From the NCBI RefSeq assembly GCF_900113765.1, contig NZ_FOQO01000006.1, positions 124,001 through 188,000 on the forward strand: a DNA stretch of 64,000 nt, given 5' to 3'. The position numbers and the translations under genes were made by a program. Below the pieces are notes generated by a model, which saw only the letters and a program-made list of their open reading frames with translations, ran no database searches and was not told where the DNA came from. Source of the stretch: Parapedobacter indicus. GTDB taxonomy: Bacteria > Bacteroidota > Bacteroidia > Sphingobacteriales > Sphingobacteriaceae. This document shows positions 9,227 to 20,686 of this stretch, one piece after another (position 1 is the stretch's first letter; every line of letters begins with the position of its first letter).

Positions 9227-10372
9227 ATGCCATTTAGTAACAAACGGAACAGTCGTGACGACAAGTCCAAACGCCCCGGCCCCGGCAAATCAACCTCAAG
9301 CTTTTCGAAACACAGCGACCACAAATACCGGAGCCCGAATGCATCAAAAAACGATGGCAGGGAAACGACAAAAAAATCAATCGATTACCGGGACAAGCGA
9401 TCTGACGGGGAACAGAAGCCATTCGGTTCTACCGGCGAAAGAACGTATAGAAAGGAGAGAACGTATGGAAAAAACACAGAGAAGCGCTCGTACGATAACG
9501 ACAAACGTCCATACAACAGTGACAAACGTCCATACGACAACGATAAACGTCCCTATGACAGCGGAAAACGCACCTATGGCAATCGCCCCTACGATTCTTC
9601 AAAAAAGCGCCGTGAACGAAGCGATGTTTCATTTAAACGCGAACCAGAGAGTGATGGCCTGATACGGCTGAATAGATACATTGCCAATGCAGGTGTCTGT
9701 TCCAGACGTAAAGCCGATGAACTGATTGAGGCTGGAGTCATTACCGTAAACGGAGAAGTTGTAACTGAATTGGGTGTGAAGGTCGATCCTTCCAAAGACG
9801 AAGTGCGTTATAACGGTGAACGCCTCAAGCGCGAAAAGATGGTATATGTTCTACTCAATAAACCAAAAGACTACATTACCACCACCGATGATCCCCAGGA
9901 ACGGCGCACGGTTATGCATTTGGTGGCTAAAGCATCAAAAGAACGGATTTACCCAGTAGGTAGATTAGATCGTAATACGACGGGACTGTTATTGCTAACC
10001 AACGATGGCAACCTGGCGGAAAAGCTTTCGCATCCACGAAACAGCGTTGTCAAGATCTATAACGTGGAATTGGACAAGAATCTCACACAAGGAGATCTCA
10101 ATAAAATCTCGTTCGGGTTGGAATTGGAGGATGGCCTCATTAAACCTGATGCCATAAGCTACGTACAGGGCGGCAGCAAACGGGAAATAGGTATCCAGAT
10201 TCATAGTGGAAAAAACCGGATCGTTAGACGTATCTTTGAGCACCTTGGATATGACGTTATTAAACTGGATCGGGTGGTTTATGCCAATCTCACGAAAAAA
10301 GATCTCCCCCGAGGCCGTTGGCGATACCTGGAAGAAAAAGAAATCATCCAACTCAAACACTTCATCAAGTAG
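9227..10372 (+). CDS. RluB-type rRNA pseudouridine synthase with repetitive basic N-tail
   Basis: Isomerises uridine to pseudouridine in rRNA. The ATG at 9227 is chosen because the promoter -7 box overlaps any earlier start. Residues 1-140 are low-complexity and very rich in K, R, D, Y, S and N, with 7-residue KRPYDND-like repeats at about 86-113. An S4 domain follows (LNRYIANAGVCSRRKADELI; VTVNGE-like VITVNGEVV), then the catalytic domain with GRLDRNTTGLLLLTNDG, whose nucleophile is D248. The domain order S4 then RsuA/RluB/E/F synthase identifies the family. RluB (U2605 of 23S) is the likeliest member, but RluE/F specificity cannot be excluded. Tailed versions are common in Bacteroidota. Confidence 0.9.
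   Translation: MPFSNKRNSRDDKSKRPGPGKSTSSFSKHSDHKYRSPNASKNDGRETTKKSIDYRDKRSDGEQKPFGSTGERTYRKERTYGKNTEKRSYDNDKRPYNSDKRPYDNDKRPYDSGKRTYGNRPYDSSKKRRERSDVSFKREPESDGLIRLNRYIANAGVCSRRKADELIEAGVITVNGEVVTELGVKVDPSKDEVRYNGERLKREKMVYVLLNKPKDYITTTDDPQERRTVMHLVAKASKERIYPVGRLDRNTTGLLLLTNDGNLAEKLSHPRNSVVKIYNVELDKNLTQGDLNKISFGLELEDGLIKPDAISYVQGGSKREIGIQIHSGKNRIVRRIFEHLGYDVIKLDRVVYANLTKKDLPRGRWRYLEEKEIIQLKHFIK
9482..9583 (+). repeat. 21-bp in-frame tandem repeat in the N-tail of the pseudouridine synthase
   Basis: Four consecutive 21-bp units (9482-9502, 9503-9523, 9524-9544, 9545-9565) encode KRSYDND, KRPYNSD, KRPYDND and KRPYDSG. A fifth, degenerate unit (KRTYGN) follows. Confidence 0.85.
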
Positions 10373-10410
10373 CTTTTTTACTTTTTATTTTTTACTTTTT
10401 ACTTTGAAAA

Positions 10411-10881
10411 ATGACTGACCCGAAAACGCTAACTTCTGTTGCTGAATTCCACAAAACATTCAAACATCCCATACTTGAGAAGCCAACGATCCCCAATGAA
10501 AACCGTTGTCGGCTGCGGGTTTCGCTGATTGCTGAAGAACTAAAAGAACTGGAAGAAGCCATTGCAAACAACGACCTCGTTGAGGTAGCCGATGCGCTTT
10601 GCGACATTCAGTATGTATTGTCCGGTGCCGTATTGGAATTTGGCTTGGCTGATAAATTCAGTGCGCTATTTGATGAGGTACAGCGATCAAACATGAGCAA
10701 AGCTTGCAAATCGCTGGCAGAAGCAGAAGAAACAGTCCGGTATTATTCAGAAGAGCGAAACACCCCTTGCTTTTACGAAAAGCAGGATGGCTTGTATTTG
10801 GTTTACCGCACGGAAGACCGTAAAACTCTCAAATCCATCAAGTATTCTCCCGCCGATTTACGGGCAATTATCGAGCGATGA
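10411..10881 (+). CDS. MazG-like nucleoside triphosphate pyrophosphohydrolase
   Basis: This 156-aa protein has the metal-binding signature of the all-alpha NTP pyrophosphatase superfamily: AEELKELEEA (E42, E43, E46) followed by EVADALCDIQYV (E58, D61, D65), the EExxE...ExxD pattern. Members hydrolyse (d)NTPs or phosphoribosyl-ATP to monophosphate and pyrophosphate. This variant resembles the single-domain MazG/PRA-PH-like proteins found across Bacteroidota; it is not the HisE fusion. The exact substrate is unknown. Its 3' end overlaps the end of the convergent radical SAM gene by 14 bases. It may be transcribed with the pseudouridine synthase gene, 38 bases upstream across a T-rich spacer. 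Confidence 0.8.
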   Translation: MTDPKTLTSVAEFHKTFKHPILEKPTIPNENRCRLRVSLIAEELKELEEAIANNDLVEVADALCDIQYVLSGAVLEFGLADKFSALFDEVQRSNMSKACKSLAEAEETVRYYSEERNTPCFYEKQDGLYLVYRTEDRKTLKSIKYSPADLRAIIER

Positions 10882-11818
10882 ATTTAGCCCCTTGGTAGGC
10901 ACCTTGCCGCTCTAATGCTTTATCGATATAGGTCTGGATCGCGGATTTTCCTTTACCCCAATTGGGTGCAATGAGTAATTCCTGATCGGCGAGTCCAAAC
11001 AGCCGTTGAATGACGATATCAGGCCGCAATAAGGGAATAAACTCACAAAGAAAATCGGTATATTCCTCCAAGCTGAACACGTGAAACGGGTTTCGCTTGT
11101 ATTGGACACCCATGATGGATCCCTCAACAATATGTAGGTGATGCAATTTCACAAACTTAATTTGTGGAAAACGGTTAATTTCGTCGGCATACCGTAGCAT
11201 CATTTCCCGGGTCTCCCAGGGAAACCCGAAGATGGTGTGCACACAGATATCCAACGGACTGCTTTGTACCAATCCGAGTGCCGTTTCCAATTCCTCGTGT
11301 GAGCACCCACGGTTTATCCGATTCAATGTATCGTTGTAAATGGATTCCATCCCCATTTCCAGGTCCACATCATACCGATCGGTATAGCTTTCCAACAGCG
11401 CTACCTTCTCAAAATCGATGCAATCGGGCCGTGTGCCGACTGACAGTCCCACCACGTGTTCCGGAGCAACACTTAACGCCTCATCGTACATCGCCTTCAG
11501 GTAATGTGCAGGGGCATACGTATTCGTATTGGGCTGGAAATAAATAACAAATTTCTCCGCGCCATAACCATTTATCGCTCGTTGGATACCTTCTACCACC
11601 TGCTCACGTATCGTGGGCAGCTTACGTGCAGAATCGGGTGTAAACGAATCCACGTTGCAATAGGCACATCCACCATATCCCTTGCTCCCGTCCCGATTCG
11701 GACAGGTGAAATTACCGTCTACGATGATTTTGAACACCCGTTTACCATTGTATTTGGCACGTAAGTATGCACCATAATGGTTGTAAGGCTTTTGTCCGAT
11801 GTCAAGCAAGGTACCCAT
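10868..11818 (-). CDS. TIGR01212-family radical SAM protein (YhcC-like)
   Basis: The 316-aa protein carries the unusual radical SAM cluster motif of the YhcC family, FTCPNRDGSKGYGGCAYC, with C39, C51 and C54 ligating the 4Fe-4S cluster. This spacing (CX11CX2C) differs from the classic CX3CX2C. Further family motifs are YFQPNTNTYAP, GLSVGTRPDCI, DLEMGMESI and VCVHTIFGFPWET. The biochemical function of the family is not settled. A -7 element sits 9 bases upstream of the start codon, so the mRNA is probably near-leaderless. The gene follows rpoC on the same strand but is separated by a terminator. Confidence 0.92.
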   Translation of the reverse strand: MGTLLDIGQKPYNHYGAYLRAKYNGKRVFKIIVDGNFTCPNRDGSKGYGGCAYCNVDSFTPDSARKLPTIREQVVEGIQRAINGYGAEKFVIYFQPNTNTYAPAHYLKAMYDEALSVAPEHVVGLSVGTRPDCIDFEKVALLESYTDRYDVDLEMGMESIYNDTLNRINRGCSHEELETALGLVQSSPLDICVHTIFGFPWETREMMLRYADEINRFPQIKFVKLHHLHIVEGSIMGVQYKRNPFHVFSLEEYTDFLCEFIPLLRPDIVIQRLFGLADQELLIAPNWGKGKSAIQTYIDKALERQGAYQGAKFIAR

Positions 11819-11826
11819 AGCGATGG

Positions 11827-11834
11827 CAAAGATA
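11827..11834 (-). promoter_or_regulatory. -7 element abutting the radical SAM start codon
   Basis: Minus-strand TATCTTTG ends 9 bases before the ATG (first base 11818). The expected transcription start is therefore within a few bases of the start codon. No -33 TTG is evident at normal spacing. Confidence 0.55.
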
Positions 11835-11847
11835 CGATAAAAACAAA

Positions 11848-11875
11848 AAACCGTCAGGCAAGTACCTGACGGTTT
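11848..11875 (-). terminator. Intrinsic terminator after rpoC
   Basis: AAACCGTCAGG (11848-11858) and CCTGACGGTTT (11865-11875) form a perfect 11-bp stem with a 6-base loop. On the minus strand it is followed by TTTTTTGTTTTT. It lies 54 bases beyond the rpoC stop and closes the tuf-rpoBC block. Confidence 0.9.
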
Positions 11876-11886
11876 CTATAAATTTT

Positions 11887-11926
11887 CCGGCGACTACCGG
11901 CCACTCGCCACCGGTCACCGGCAACT
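11887..11926. repeat. Degenerate 10-bp CCGGC-containing tandem repeat next to the rpoC stop
   Basis: About four imperfect 10-11-base units built on ccggcgacta, ccggccactc, ccggtca and ccggcaacta occupy the space between the rpoC stop and its terminator. Confidence 0.6.
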
Positions 11927-11928
11927 AG

Positions 11929-14900
11929 TTAATCTTCCTCCTTAGAAGCCAGCAGTTGATCGTACTCTTCCTGCGAACCCACGATGATGCGTTCGTAGTC
12001 TCGTAAGCCCGTTCCAGATGGAATCAAATGCCCTACGATCACGTTTTCTTTCAAGCCCAACAAGTTGTCGCGCTTTCCAGCAATAGCCGCTTCATTGAGT
12101 ACTTTAGTGGTTTCCTGGAACGATGCCGCCGAAATGAACGACTTCGTACCCAAGGAAGCACGGGTAATCCCTTGCAATAACGGACTGGAAGTAGCGGGAA
12201 TCGCATCACGAACTTCCACCAACTTCAGATCACGGCGCTTCAAGCTGGAATTAACATCTCGCAATTTGCGCAATGATACAATCTGCCCGGGCTTCAACTC
12301 ATTGGAATCTCCGGCTTCTACTACCACCTTCTTGTCATAAATGGCGTCGTTTTCTTCCATGAAATCCCATTTGTTGACGGCCTCTTTTTCGAGAAAACGA
12401 GTATCACCTGGATCTTCAATTTCCACTTTCTGCATCATTTGGTGCACAATGGTTTCGAAGTGCTTGTCGTTGATCTTCACACCCTGCAAGCGATAAACCT
12501 CCTGAATACCGTTTACGAGGTACTCCTGCACAGCCGATGGACCTTTAATGGCTAGAATATCTGCCGGAGAAATAGACCCGTCGGACAGCGGCATACCTGC
12601 TTTCACGAAATCGTTATCCTGCACCAAGATGTGTTTGGACAGCGGTACCAAGTACTTCTTGATTTGTCCATCACGTGATTCAATGGAGATCTCCCGGTTA
12701 CCGCGCTTCACGCCTCCCAAACTCACCACACCATCAATCTCGGTTACAACAGCTGGATTTGACGGGTTACGAGCCTCAAACAACTCTGTAACACGCGGCA
12801 AACCACCCGTGATATCTCGCGTCTTACCAGTAGAACGCGGGATCTTCGCCAAGATAACCCCTTCTTTCACCGAGATACCATCATTGACAGAAACGTGTGC
12901 CCCCACCGGAATGTTGTACGTGCGGATGACCGCCCCTTTGCTATCCAGTATCTTAATAGCCGGGTTTTTGGTCTTATCGCGGGTATCAATAATCACTTTC
13001 TCGCGGTGTCCGGTTTGTTCATCGGATTCCTCACGGAATGTAATCCCTTCAATAATGGCTTCAAACTCAACCTTACCGCCGAATTCTGAAATAATCACAG
13101 CGTTGTATGGGTCCCATGAACAAATACGTTGCCCCTTGGTTACCGTGTCACCGGCATTGACATAGAGGAAAGAACCATAGGGAATGTTGTTGGTCATCAA
13201 CACTTTCCGGGATTCCGGATCAATAATCCGTACCTCACCGGAACGGCCGATCACTACCTGATCGGGTCCTTCTTCTCCTTCGTGTGGTACGGACCGGATG
13301 TTTTCCAGTTCGATAATACCATCAAATTTGGCCAATATCTGTGATTCCGCAGCAATGTTTGAGGCGGTACCACCCACGTGGAATGTACGAAGTGTAAGCT
13401 GTGTACCTGGTTCACCGATAGACTGCGCGGCAATTACACCCACGGCTTCTCCCTTTTGTACCCGTTTGCCAGTAGCCAAGTTACGGCCATAACAAAGCGC
13501 ACAGACACCACGTTTGCTTTCGCAGGTCAATACCGAACGAATTTCAAGGCCTTCAACCGCTGAAGCTTCGATTTTTCCGGCTACTTCTTCATCGATGTCC
13601 TGATCGGCAGCTACCAGCAAATCACCGGTCACCGGATCGTACACATCGTGCAGGGATACGCGCCCGAGAATCCGATCGTATAAAGGCTCAATAATGTCCT
13701 CGTTATCTTTCAGCGCCGTTGTATATACTCCTCTTAAACCACCACAGTCTTGGTCGACCACAATCATATCCTGGGCTACGTCGTGCAAACGACGTGTCAG
13801 GTAGCCCGCATCGGCCGTTTTCAATGCCGTATCCGCAAGACCTTTACGTGCACCGTGCGTAGAAATGAAGTATTCCAGTACCGACAATCCTTCCTTAAAG
13901 TTGGAGAGAATCGGGTTTTCAATGATTTCCCCACCGGAAGAACCTGATTTCTGCGGTTTAGCCATCAGCCCCCGCATGCCGCAAAGCTGACGGATTTGCT
14001 CCTTGGAGCCCCGGGCACCGGAATCTAGCATCATGTATACGGAATTGAACCCTTGGTTGTCCGTTGAAAGGATTTCCATCACATTCGCCGTCAACCGGTT
14101 GTTGATGCGTGTCCAGATATCGATGATTTGATTATATCGTTCGTTGTTGGTGATGAAGCCCATGTTATAGTTATTCATCACGTCTTCCACTTCTCTCGTA
14201 GCTTGTCCGATCAAATCAGCCTTTGCATCAGGGATGTTCAGGTCTTGCAAGTTGAACGACAAACCGCCTTTGAATGCCATCTGGAAACCTAACTCCTTAA
14301 TGTCATCAAGGAACTTGGCCGCACGTGCCATACCGGTGATTTTTACTACTTCACCGATGATATCCCGCAGGGACTTTTTGGTCAACAGTTCATTTACGTA
14401 TCCGATTTCTTCGGGAACTACTTGATTGAACAATACCCGTCCGACAGTAGACTCGATGACGCGTTCTTCGATCTCACCTTCCTTATTTCTAACCTTGGTT
14501 TTTACCTTGATAAAAGAGTGAAGATCAATCCGCTTTTCATTGTGTGCAATGATCACCTCTTCGGCAGAATAAAACGTCATACCTTCCCCTTTCATCACGC
14601 GCTTATCATCACTCTTACGGCCTTTGGTCATATAATACAGACCCAACACCATGTCCTGCGAGGGAACGGTGATTGGCGTACCGTTCGCTGGGTTGAGAAT
14701 GTTGTGCGAAGCCAACATAAGGATTTGCGCTTCCAGAATCGCTGCATTGCCCAAAGGCAGGTGCACAGCCATCTGGTCACCGTCAAAGTCGGCGTTGAAC
14801 GCCGTACATACCAACGGATGCAATTGGATCGCCTTACCTTCGACCAACGTGGGCTGAAAAGCCTGGATACCCAAGCGGTGCAGCGTAGGTGCTCGGTTAA

Positions 14901-16209
14901 GCAGCACAGGGTGTCCTTTCAATACATTTTCAAGGATATCCCATACCACCGGATCCTTACGGTCTACGATCTTTTTCGCAGATTTAACCGTTTTCACAAT
15001 GCCCCGCTCGATCATCTTACGGATGATAAACGGTTTATACAGCTCGGCGGCCATGTCCTTCGGCAGACCACATTCGTGCAATTTCAGGTTTGGACCTACT
15101 ACGATAACCGAACGGGCCGAGTAATCCACCCGCTTACCCAATAGGTTCTGGCGAAAACGGCCCTGTTTTCCTTTCAGGATATCAGAAAGGGACTTCAACG
15201 CCCGGTTACCTTCTGTTTTCACCGCATTCACCTTGCGGGAATTGTCAAACAACGAGTCTACCGCTTCCTGTAACATCCGCTTCTCGTTACGGAGAATCAC
15301 CTCTGGCGCTTTGATTTCCATCAAACGTTTTAACCGGTTGTTCCGGATGATCACCCGACGGTACAAATCGTTCAAGTCAGAAGTCGCAAAACGGCCACCT
15401 TCCAACGGCACCAACGGACGGAGTTCCGGTGGAATGATCGGCACGATCTTAACGATCATCCATTCCGGACGGTTCTCAATACGATCCCGTGAACCACGGA
15501 ATGCTTCCACCACCTGCAGGCGTTTCAACGCTTCGTTCTTGCGTTGTTGCGAAGTTTCGTTAGCTGCCTGGTGGCGCAGGTCGTACGAAAGCTGGTCGAG
15601 ATCGAGTCGCTTCAACAGCTCTTCTAACGCTTCCGCGCCCATTTTAGCAATGAACTTCTGTGGATCCGTGTCATCAAGGAACTGATTTTCTTTGGGCAGC
15701 GTGTCCAAGATATCAAGATACTCTTCTTCGGTAAGGAAGTCCATGTAGTTAATACCGTCTTCTTCCTTTACACCTGCCTGGATAACCACATAGCGCTCGT
15801 AATAAATGATCATATCGAGCTTCTTGGTAGGCAATCCCAACAGGTAGCCAATTTTGTTCGGCAACGAGCGGAAGTACCAGATATGCGCTACCGGAACCAC
15901 CAAGCTGATGTGTCCCATGCGCTCACGGCGTACTTTCTTCTCGGTTACTTCCACGCCGCAACGATCACAGACAATCCCTTTATAACGGATACGTTTATAC
16001 TTACCGCAGTGGCATTCGTAGTCCTTTACCGGACCGAAAATACGTTCGCAGAACAAACCATCACGTTCGGGCTTATACGTCCGGTAATTGATCGTTTCCG
16101 GTTTGACCACCTCACCACTGGAGCGTTCCAGAATGGTCTCCGGAGAAGCCAAGCTAATGGTAATCGAGGTGAAGTTGCTTTTTATTTTATTATCTTTTTT
16201 GTAAGACAT
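11929..16209 (-). CDS. rpoC: DNA-directed RNA polymerase subunit beta'
   Basis: Catalytic subunit of RNA polymerase, 1426 aa. The universal Mg-binding motif NADFDGDQ lies at residues 472-479, with D474, D476 and D478. The zinc-ribbon [20 protein letters not shown] is near the N-terminus, a second zinc cluster ([13 protein letters not shown]) lies further on, and the bridge helix/trigger-loop region contains [17 protein letters not shown]. Length and motif order are those of bacteria without large lineage insertions. It lies 34 bases after rpoB and ends in a strong terminator, so it closes the operon. Confidence 0.99.
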   Translation of the reverse strand: MSYKKDNKIKSNFTSITISLASPETILERSSGEVVKPETINYRTYKPERDGLFCERIFGPVKDYECHCGKYKRIRYKGIVCDRCGVEVTEKKVRRERMGHISLVVPVAHIWYFRSLPNKIGYLLGLPTKKLDMIIYYERYVVIQAGVKEEDGINYMDFLTEEEYLDILDTLPKENQFLDDTDPQKFIAKMGAEALEELLKRLDLDQLSYDLRHQAANETSQQRKNEALKRLQVVEAFRGSRDRIENRPEWMIVKIVPIIPPELRPLVPLEGGRFATSDLNDLYRRVIIRNNRLKRLMEIKAPEVILRNEKRMLQEAVDSLFDNSRKVNAVKTEGNRALKSLSDILKGKQGRFRQNLLGKRVDYSARSVIVVGPNLKLHECGLPKDMAAELYKPFIIRKMIERGIVKTVKSAKKIVDRKDPVVWDILENVLKGHPVLLNRAPTLHRLGIQAFQPTLVEGKAIQLHPLVCTAFNADFDGDQMAVHLPLGNAAILEAQILMLASHNILNPANGTPITVPSQDMVLGLYYMTKGRKSDDKRVMKGEGMTFYSAEEVIIAHNEKRIDLHSFIKVKTKVRNKEGEIEERVIESTVGRVLFNQVVPEEIGYVNELLTKKSLRDIIGEVVKITGMARAAKFLDDIKELGFQMAFKGGLSFNLQDLNIPDAKADLIGQATREVEDVMNNYNMGFITNNERYNQIIDIWTRINNRLTANVMEILSTDNQGFNSVYMMLDSGARGSKEQIRQLCGMRGLMAKPQKSGSSGGEIIENPILSNFKEGLSVLEYFISTHGARKGLADTALKTADAGYLTRRLHDVAQDMIVVDQDCGGLRGVYTTALKDNEDIIEPLYDRILGRVSLHDVYDPVTGDLLVAADQDIDEEVAGKIEASAVEGLEIRSVLTCESKRGVCALCYGRNLATGKRVQKGEAVGVIAAQSIGEPGTQLTLRTFHVGGTASNIAAESQILAKFDGIIELENIRSVPHEGEEGPDQVVIGRSGEVRIIDPESRKVLMTNNIPYGSFLYVNAGDTVTKGQRICSWDPYNAVIISEFGGKVEFEAIIEGITFREESDEQTGHREKVIIDTRDKTKNPAIKILDSKGAVIRTYNIPVGAHVSVNDGISVKEGVILAKIPRSTGKTRDITGGLPRVTELFEARNPSNPAVVTEIDGVVSLGGVKRGNREISIESRDGQIKKYLVPLSKHILVQDNDFVKAGMPLSDGSISPADILAIKGPSAVQEYLVNGIQEVYRLQGVKINDKHFETIVHQMMQKVEIEDPGDTRFLEKEAVNKWDFMEENDAIYDKKVVVEAGDSNELKPGQIVSLRKLRDVNSSLKRRDLKLVEVRDAIPATSSPLLQGITRASLGTKSFISAASFQETTKVLNEAAIAGKRDNLLGLKENVIVGHLIPSGTGLRDYERIIVGSQEEYDQLLASKEED

Positions 16210-16243
16210 ACTTTCGTTTCTAAAGTTAACGCGATATGCTCAA

Positions 16244-19200
16244 TTAATCCAACGTGATATCCAGTCCCAAGCCACGCAGCTCGTGTACGAGTACGTTAAA
16301 GGATTCGGGTACCGATGGAGTTGGTAAGTTATTGCCTTTGACAATAGACTCATACGTTTTGGCTCTACCTACCACATCGTCAGACTTAACCGTCAGGATT
16401 TCCTGCAGAATGTTCGACGCACCAAATGCTTCCAGTGCCCACACCTCCATCTCACCGAAACGCTGTCCACCAAACTGCGCCTTACCGCCGAGGGGTTGCT
16501 GCGTGATGAGCGAGTACGGTCCGATGGAACGCGCGTGCATCTTGTCGTCCACCATGTGACCGAGTTTCAGCATGTAAATCACACCTACTGTGGTCGGTTG
16601 GTCAAAACGTTCCCCGGTCAGTCCGTTATAGAGGTATGTCCGACCCGATTCCGGCAGTTCTGCTTTGGTTACCCATCCTTCGACTTCTTCTGTGGAAGCT
16701 CCGTCAAAAATCGGCGTTGCAAATTTGATCCCGAGTTTTTGCCCGGCCCAACCCAATACCGTTTCATAAATCTGGCCCAGGTTCATCCGCGATGGTACAC
16801 CCAATGGGTTTAACACGATGTCTACCGGCGTGCCGTCTTCCAGGAAAGGCATATCTTCGTCACGTACAATCCGTGCAACAATCCCTTTGTTACCGTGACG
16901 GCCGGCCATCTTATCACCCACTTTCAGCTTGCGCTTCTTAGCGATAAATACTTTGGCCATCTGGACAATACCTGAAGGCAGCTCATCACCCACGCTGATC
17001 GCGAATTTATCCCGCTTATAAGCACCCAGTTCTTCGTTTAACTTGATGTTGTAGAAGTGTAGGGCCTGCTTGATCAATTCGTTCTTATCATCGTCAGTGG
17101 TCCATCCTGCCGGATTGATGTTGTTATACTCAAGATCAGACAAGATTTTCTGCGTAAACTTCGCTCCCTTCGGAACCAACAGCTCTTTATACACATTATA
17201 GACTCCTTGGGAAGTCTTACCGTTTACGATAGCAAACAGTTTATCCACCAATTTATCCTTTAAGGTCTTCAAAGCTTTCGCATGTTGGGTATCCAATTGG
17301 TCGAGTGCCTTTTTCTCCTCTTCCTTCGCCATCTTCTTCGCCCGTGAAAACAGTTTGGTATCAATGACCACGCCGTTGATGGATGGTGGAGTTTTCAGTG
17401 ATGCATCTTTTACGTCGCCGGCCTTGTCACCAAAAATGGCACGAAGGAGTTTTTCTTCCGGCGATGGATCCGATTCACCCTTCGGTGTAATCTTACCAAT
17501 CAGGATATCGCCTTCACGCACTTCGGCACCGATCCGGATGATACCGTTTTCATCCAGGTCTTTGGTCGCTTCCTCCGATACGTTCGGAATATCTGCCGTC
17601 AGCTCCTCTTCGCCACGTTTGGTATCGCGAACCTCCAATTCAAACTCCTCGATATGCAGTGAAGTAAAGATATCCTGACTTACTACACGTTCAGAAATCA
17701 CAATAGCATCCTCGAAGTTGAATCCCTGCCAAGGCATGAACGCAACTTTCAAATTGCGGCCCAGGGCCAATTCACCATCTTGAGTCGCATAGCCTTCGCA
17801 AAGAACCTGACCCTTTTCAACCTTTTGCCCTTTCTTAACGATGGGCTTCAAGTTAATGCACGTACTTTGATTCGTCTTCTTGAATTTAATGAGTTTGTAG
17901 GTCTTTATATCATCATCAAACGACACAAGCCTTTCGTCCTCATTCCGTTCGTAACGGATTTTAATTTCATTTGCGTCTACGTATTCCACCACGCCATCCG
18001 CCTCAGCGTTAATCAGCGTACGCGAGTCACGGGCTACACGTCCTTCCAATCCGGTCCCAACAACGGGTGCTTCTGGACGCAACAACGGCACAGCCTGGCG
18101 TTGCATGTTGGATCCCATCAGCGCACGGTTGGCATCATCGTGTTCCAGGAACGGAATCAACGAGGCCGCAATGGACGTAATCTGGTTGGGCGCAATGTCC
18201 ATCAAATCCAGCTTTTCCGGTTCAATTACCGGGAAATCACCCTCGTAGCGCGCCTTTACCCTCGGTGTGATGAAATTACCCTTATCGTCATACTCCGCAT
18301 TGGCCTGTGCAATGGTCTTGCCATCCTCGTCTTCTGCGGAAAGATAAATAACCGGTTCTTCAACCACAACCCGTCCTTCTTCAACCCGCCGATAGGGCGT
18401 TTCGATAAATCCAAGATTGTTTATCTTCGCGTGAACGCAAAGCGAGGAAATCAACCCGATGTTGGGTCCTTCCGGCGTTTCAATCGTACATAACCTACCG
18501 TAGTGCGTATAGTGTACGTCACGCACCTCAAAACCCGCGCGTTCGCGAGACAGACCACCAGGCCCGAGCGCAGACAACCTACGCTTGTGCGTGATTTCAG
18601 CCAACGGATTGGTTTGGTCCATGAATTGCGACAATTGGTTGGTACCAAAGAATGAATTGATAACGGACGACAACGTCCGTGCATTGATCAAATCCGTCGG
18701 TGTAAACACCTCATTATCGCGAATGTTCATCCGCTCACGGATGGTACGTGCCATCCGCGAAAGTCCAACGCCAAACTGCGAATACAGCTGCTCGCCCACG
18801 GTGCGCACACGGCGATTGGACAAGTGGTCAATATCATCAACCTCCGCTTTCGAGTTGATCAGGTTGATCAAATATTTCACAATCGCGATGATATCCTCGC
18901 GGGTAAGCACCTTTGTTTCATCCGGTGTATCCAGTTGAAGTTTACGGTTAATGCGATACCGTCCGACATCACCGAGGTCATACCGTTTATCCGAAAAGAA
19001 CAGACGCTCGATGATCCCCCGTGCGGTTTCCTCGTCAGGTGGTTCTGCGTTACGCAATTGCCGATAGATGTGCTCTACGGCCTCTTTTTCCGAGTTGGAT
19101 GTATCCTTCTGCAACGTATTGTAGATAATGGAATAATCCGCCGCATTGGCCGTATCTTCCTTCGTCAGGATGATCGACTTCACCCCTGCGTCGATAATGA

Positions 19201-20053
19201 GGTCGATGTGCTCATCTTCCAGGATGGTTTCCCGCTCCAACACCACCTCGTTACGGTCAATAGAGACCACTTCACCGGTATCTTCGTCCACAAAGTCTTC
19301 AATCCACTTTTTCAATACCCGCGCGGCCAGTTTACGGCCTACATATTTTTTAAGCCCGGATTTGCTCACCTTCACTTCGTCGGCCAATTCGAACAACTCC
19401 AAAATGTCCTTATCGGAATCATAACCGATCGCACGTAAAAGTGTAGTTACCGGGAACTTCTTTTTACGGTCTATATACGCATACATGACGTTGTTTACGT
19501 CTGTAGCGAATTCGATCCATGACCCTTTGAACGGGATAACCCGCGCCGAATAGAGCTTCGTGCCATTGGTGTGCCGGCTTTGGCCAAAAAACACGCCCGG
19601 AGAACGATGTAATTGCGAAACAATTACACGCTCAGCGCCGTTGATGACAAAAGTCCCTTTCGGGGTCATGTAGGGAATCGTTCCCAAATATACGTCCTGC
19701 ACGATGGTTTCGAAATCTTCATGTTCCTCATCGTTGCATGACAGGCGGAGTTTTGCCTTGAGCGGTACACTGTAAGTCAGTCCGCGCTCGATACACTCCT
19801 GAATACCATAGCGTGGCGGATCAATAAAATAATCCAAAAACTCAAGTACGAAAATGTTCCTTGAATCGGAAATGGGAAAGTTTTCGGAGAAAACCTTAAA
19901 CAGCCCTTCTTGGTGGCGGTTGTCTGAAGTTGTTTCAAGCTGAAAAAACTCCCTGAAAGATTCCAGTTGCACATCCAGAAAATCGGGATAATCAATCACC
20001 TTTTTACTGCTTGCAAAATTTACTCTTTCTTTTTGAATACTTTTGTTTGCCAA
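16244..20053 (-). CDS. rpoB: DNA-directed RNA polymerase subunit beta
   Basis: The 1269-aa second-largest catalytic subunit. The rifampicin-pocket region reads [17 protein letters not shown] followed by [20 protein letters not shown], as in drug-sensitive enzymes. Conserved [13 protein letters not shown] and [19 protein letters not shown] mark the C-terminal clamp region. It is preceded by a 178-base spacer containing a 12-bp hairpin, the usual place for attenuation or RNA processing between rplL and rpoB, and is followed directly by rpoC. Confidence 0.99.
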   Translation of the reverse strand: MANKSIQKERVNFASSKKVIDYPDFLDVQLESFREFFQLETTSDNRHQEGLFKVFSENFPISDSRNIFVLEFLDYFIDPPRYGIQECIERGLTYSVPLKAKLRLSCNDEEHEDFETIVQDVYLGTIPYMTPKGTFVINGAERVIVSQLHRSPGVFFGQSRHTNGTKLYSARVIPFKGSWIEFATDVNNVMYAYIDRKKKFPVTTLLRAIGYDSDKDILELFELADEVKVSKSGLKKYVGRKLAARVLKKWIEDFVDEDTGEVVSIDRNEVVLERETILEDEHIDLIIDAGVKSIILTKEDTANAADYSIIYNTLQKDTSNSEKEAVEHIYRQLRNAEPPDEETARGIIERLFFSDKRYDLGDVGRYRINRKLQLDTPDETKVLTREDIIAIVKYLINLINSKAEVDDIDHLSNRRVRTVGEQLYSQFGVGLSRMARTIRERMNIRDNEVFTPTDLINARTLSSVINSFFGTNQLSQFMDQTNPLAEITHKRRLSALGPGGLSRERAGFEVRDVHYTHYGRLCTIETPEGPNIGLISSLCVHAKINNLGFIETPYRRVEEGRVVVEEPVIYLSAEDEDGKTIAQANAEYDDKGNFITPRVKARYEGDFPVIEPEKLDLMDIAPNQITSIAASLIPFLEHDDANRALMGSNMQRQAVPLLRPEAPVVGTGLEGRVARDSRTLINAEADGVVEYVDANEIKIRYERNEDERLVSFDDDIKTYKLIKFKKTNQSTCINLKPIVKKGQKVEKGQVLCEGYATQDGELALGRNLKVAFMPWQGFNFEDAIVISERVVSQDIFTSLHIEEFELEVRDTKRGEEELTADIPNVSEEATKDLDENGIIRIGAEVREGDILIGKITPKGESDPSPEEKLLRAIFGDKAGDVKDASLKTPPSINGVVIDTKLFSRAKKMAKEEEKKALDQLDTQHAKALKTLKDKLVDKLFAIVNGKTSQGVYNVYKELLVPKGAKFTQKILSDLEYNNINPAGWTTDDDKNELIKQALHFYNIKLNEELGAYKRDKFAISVGDELPSGIVQMAKVFIAKKRKLKVGDKMAGRHGNKGIVARIVRDEDMPFLEDGTPVDIVLNPLGVPSRMNLGQIYETVLGWAGQKLGIKFATPIFDGASTEEVEGWVTKAELPESGRTYLYNGLTGERFDQPTTVGVIYMLKLGHMVDDKMHARSIGPYSLITQQPLGGKAQFGGQRFGEMEVWALEAFGASNILQEILTVKSDDVVGRAKTYESIVKGNNLPTPSVPESFNVLVHELRGLGLDITLD

Positions 20054-20171
20054 GGGAATAAGAATTTAGTTTAACTATTTAAACTGTTTTGTTGCTGCTT
20101 TTTTTACCAATGTCTGGTCTCCAGATACAGCGCTGGACCTATCGATTAGGAGGAAAAGTCATAAATAGGAA

Positions 20172-20202
20172 TAGACTCTGACGAAATTCACGTCAGAGTC
20201 TA
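20172..20202 (-). promoter_or_regulatory. 12-bp hairpin in the rplL-rpoB spacer (attenuator or processing site)
   Basis: TAGACTCTGACG (20172-20183) pairs perfectly with CGTCAGAGTCTA (20191-20202) around a 7-base loop. No T-tract follows on the minus strand, so partial attenuation or RNase III cleavage is more likely than full termination. Its role is inferred from its position. Confidence 0.65.
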
Positions 20203-20231
20203 ACCCATTCAGGTGCGTTGTATGATCCGAA

Positions 20232-20612
20232 TTAGTTGATCTCAACAACAGCTCCTGCTTCTTCAAGTTGCTTCTTCAAAGCTTCAGCTTCGTCCTTAGC
20301 AACACCGGTTTTCAGTTCTTTCGGTGCACCATCAACCAAGTCTTTCGCTTCTTTCAGGCCAAGGCCTGTCAAATCTTTCACCAATTTAACAACAGCCAAT
20401 TTCTGGCCGCCAGCTTCCTTCAGGATTACGTCGAAAGAAGTTTTTTCTTCAGCAGCAGCAGGTGCATCGCCACCTGCAGCAGGACCAGCAACAGCAACTG
20501 CAGCAGCAGCCGGCTCGATGCCATACTCATCCTTCAAGATTTGAGCTAACTCGTTAACTTCTTTTACTGTCAAGTTTACCAACTGCTCAGCAAACGCTTT
20601 TAAATCTGCCAT
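20232..20612 (-). CDS. rplL: 50S ribosomal protein L7/L12
   Basis: The 126-aa ribosome stalk protein has an N-terminal dimerisation helix pair ([19 protein letters not shown]), an Ala/Gly/Pro hinge (about residues 36-55), and the C-terminal factor-binding domain with [36 protein letters not shown], the invariant elongation-factor contact. It is part of rplKAJL, 74 bases after rplJ, and ends ahead of the rpoB leader hairpin. Confidence 0.98.
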   Translation of the reverse strand: MADLKAFAEQLVNLTVKEVNELAQILKDEYGIEPAAAAVAVAGPAAGGDAPAAAEEKTSFDVILKEAGGQKLAVVKLVKDLTGLGLKEAKDLVDGAPKELKTGVAKDEAEALKKQLEEAGAVVEIN

Positions 20613-20686
20613 TTTATTTTAAATTTTTGAATTTACTTTTTTACTATTTTGTTAACTATCCGTCGGGTATTTTGACTGAGGAACCC

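Noticed and set aside
12548..20544. Many plus-strand frames of 60-240 codons opposite rpoC, rpoB and rplL
   Set aside because: All lie entirely within highly conserved minus-strand genes; their composition follows the antisense of the real proteins.
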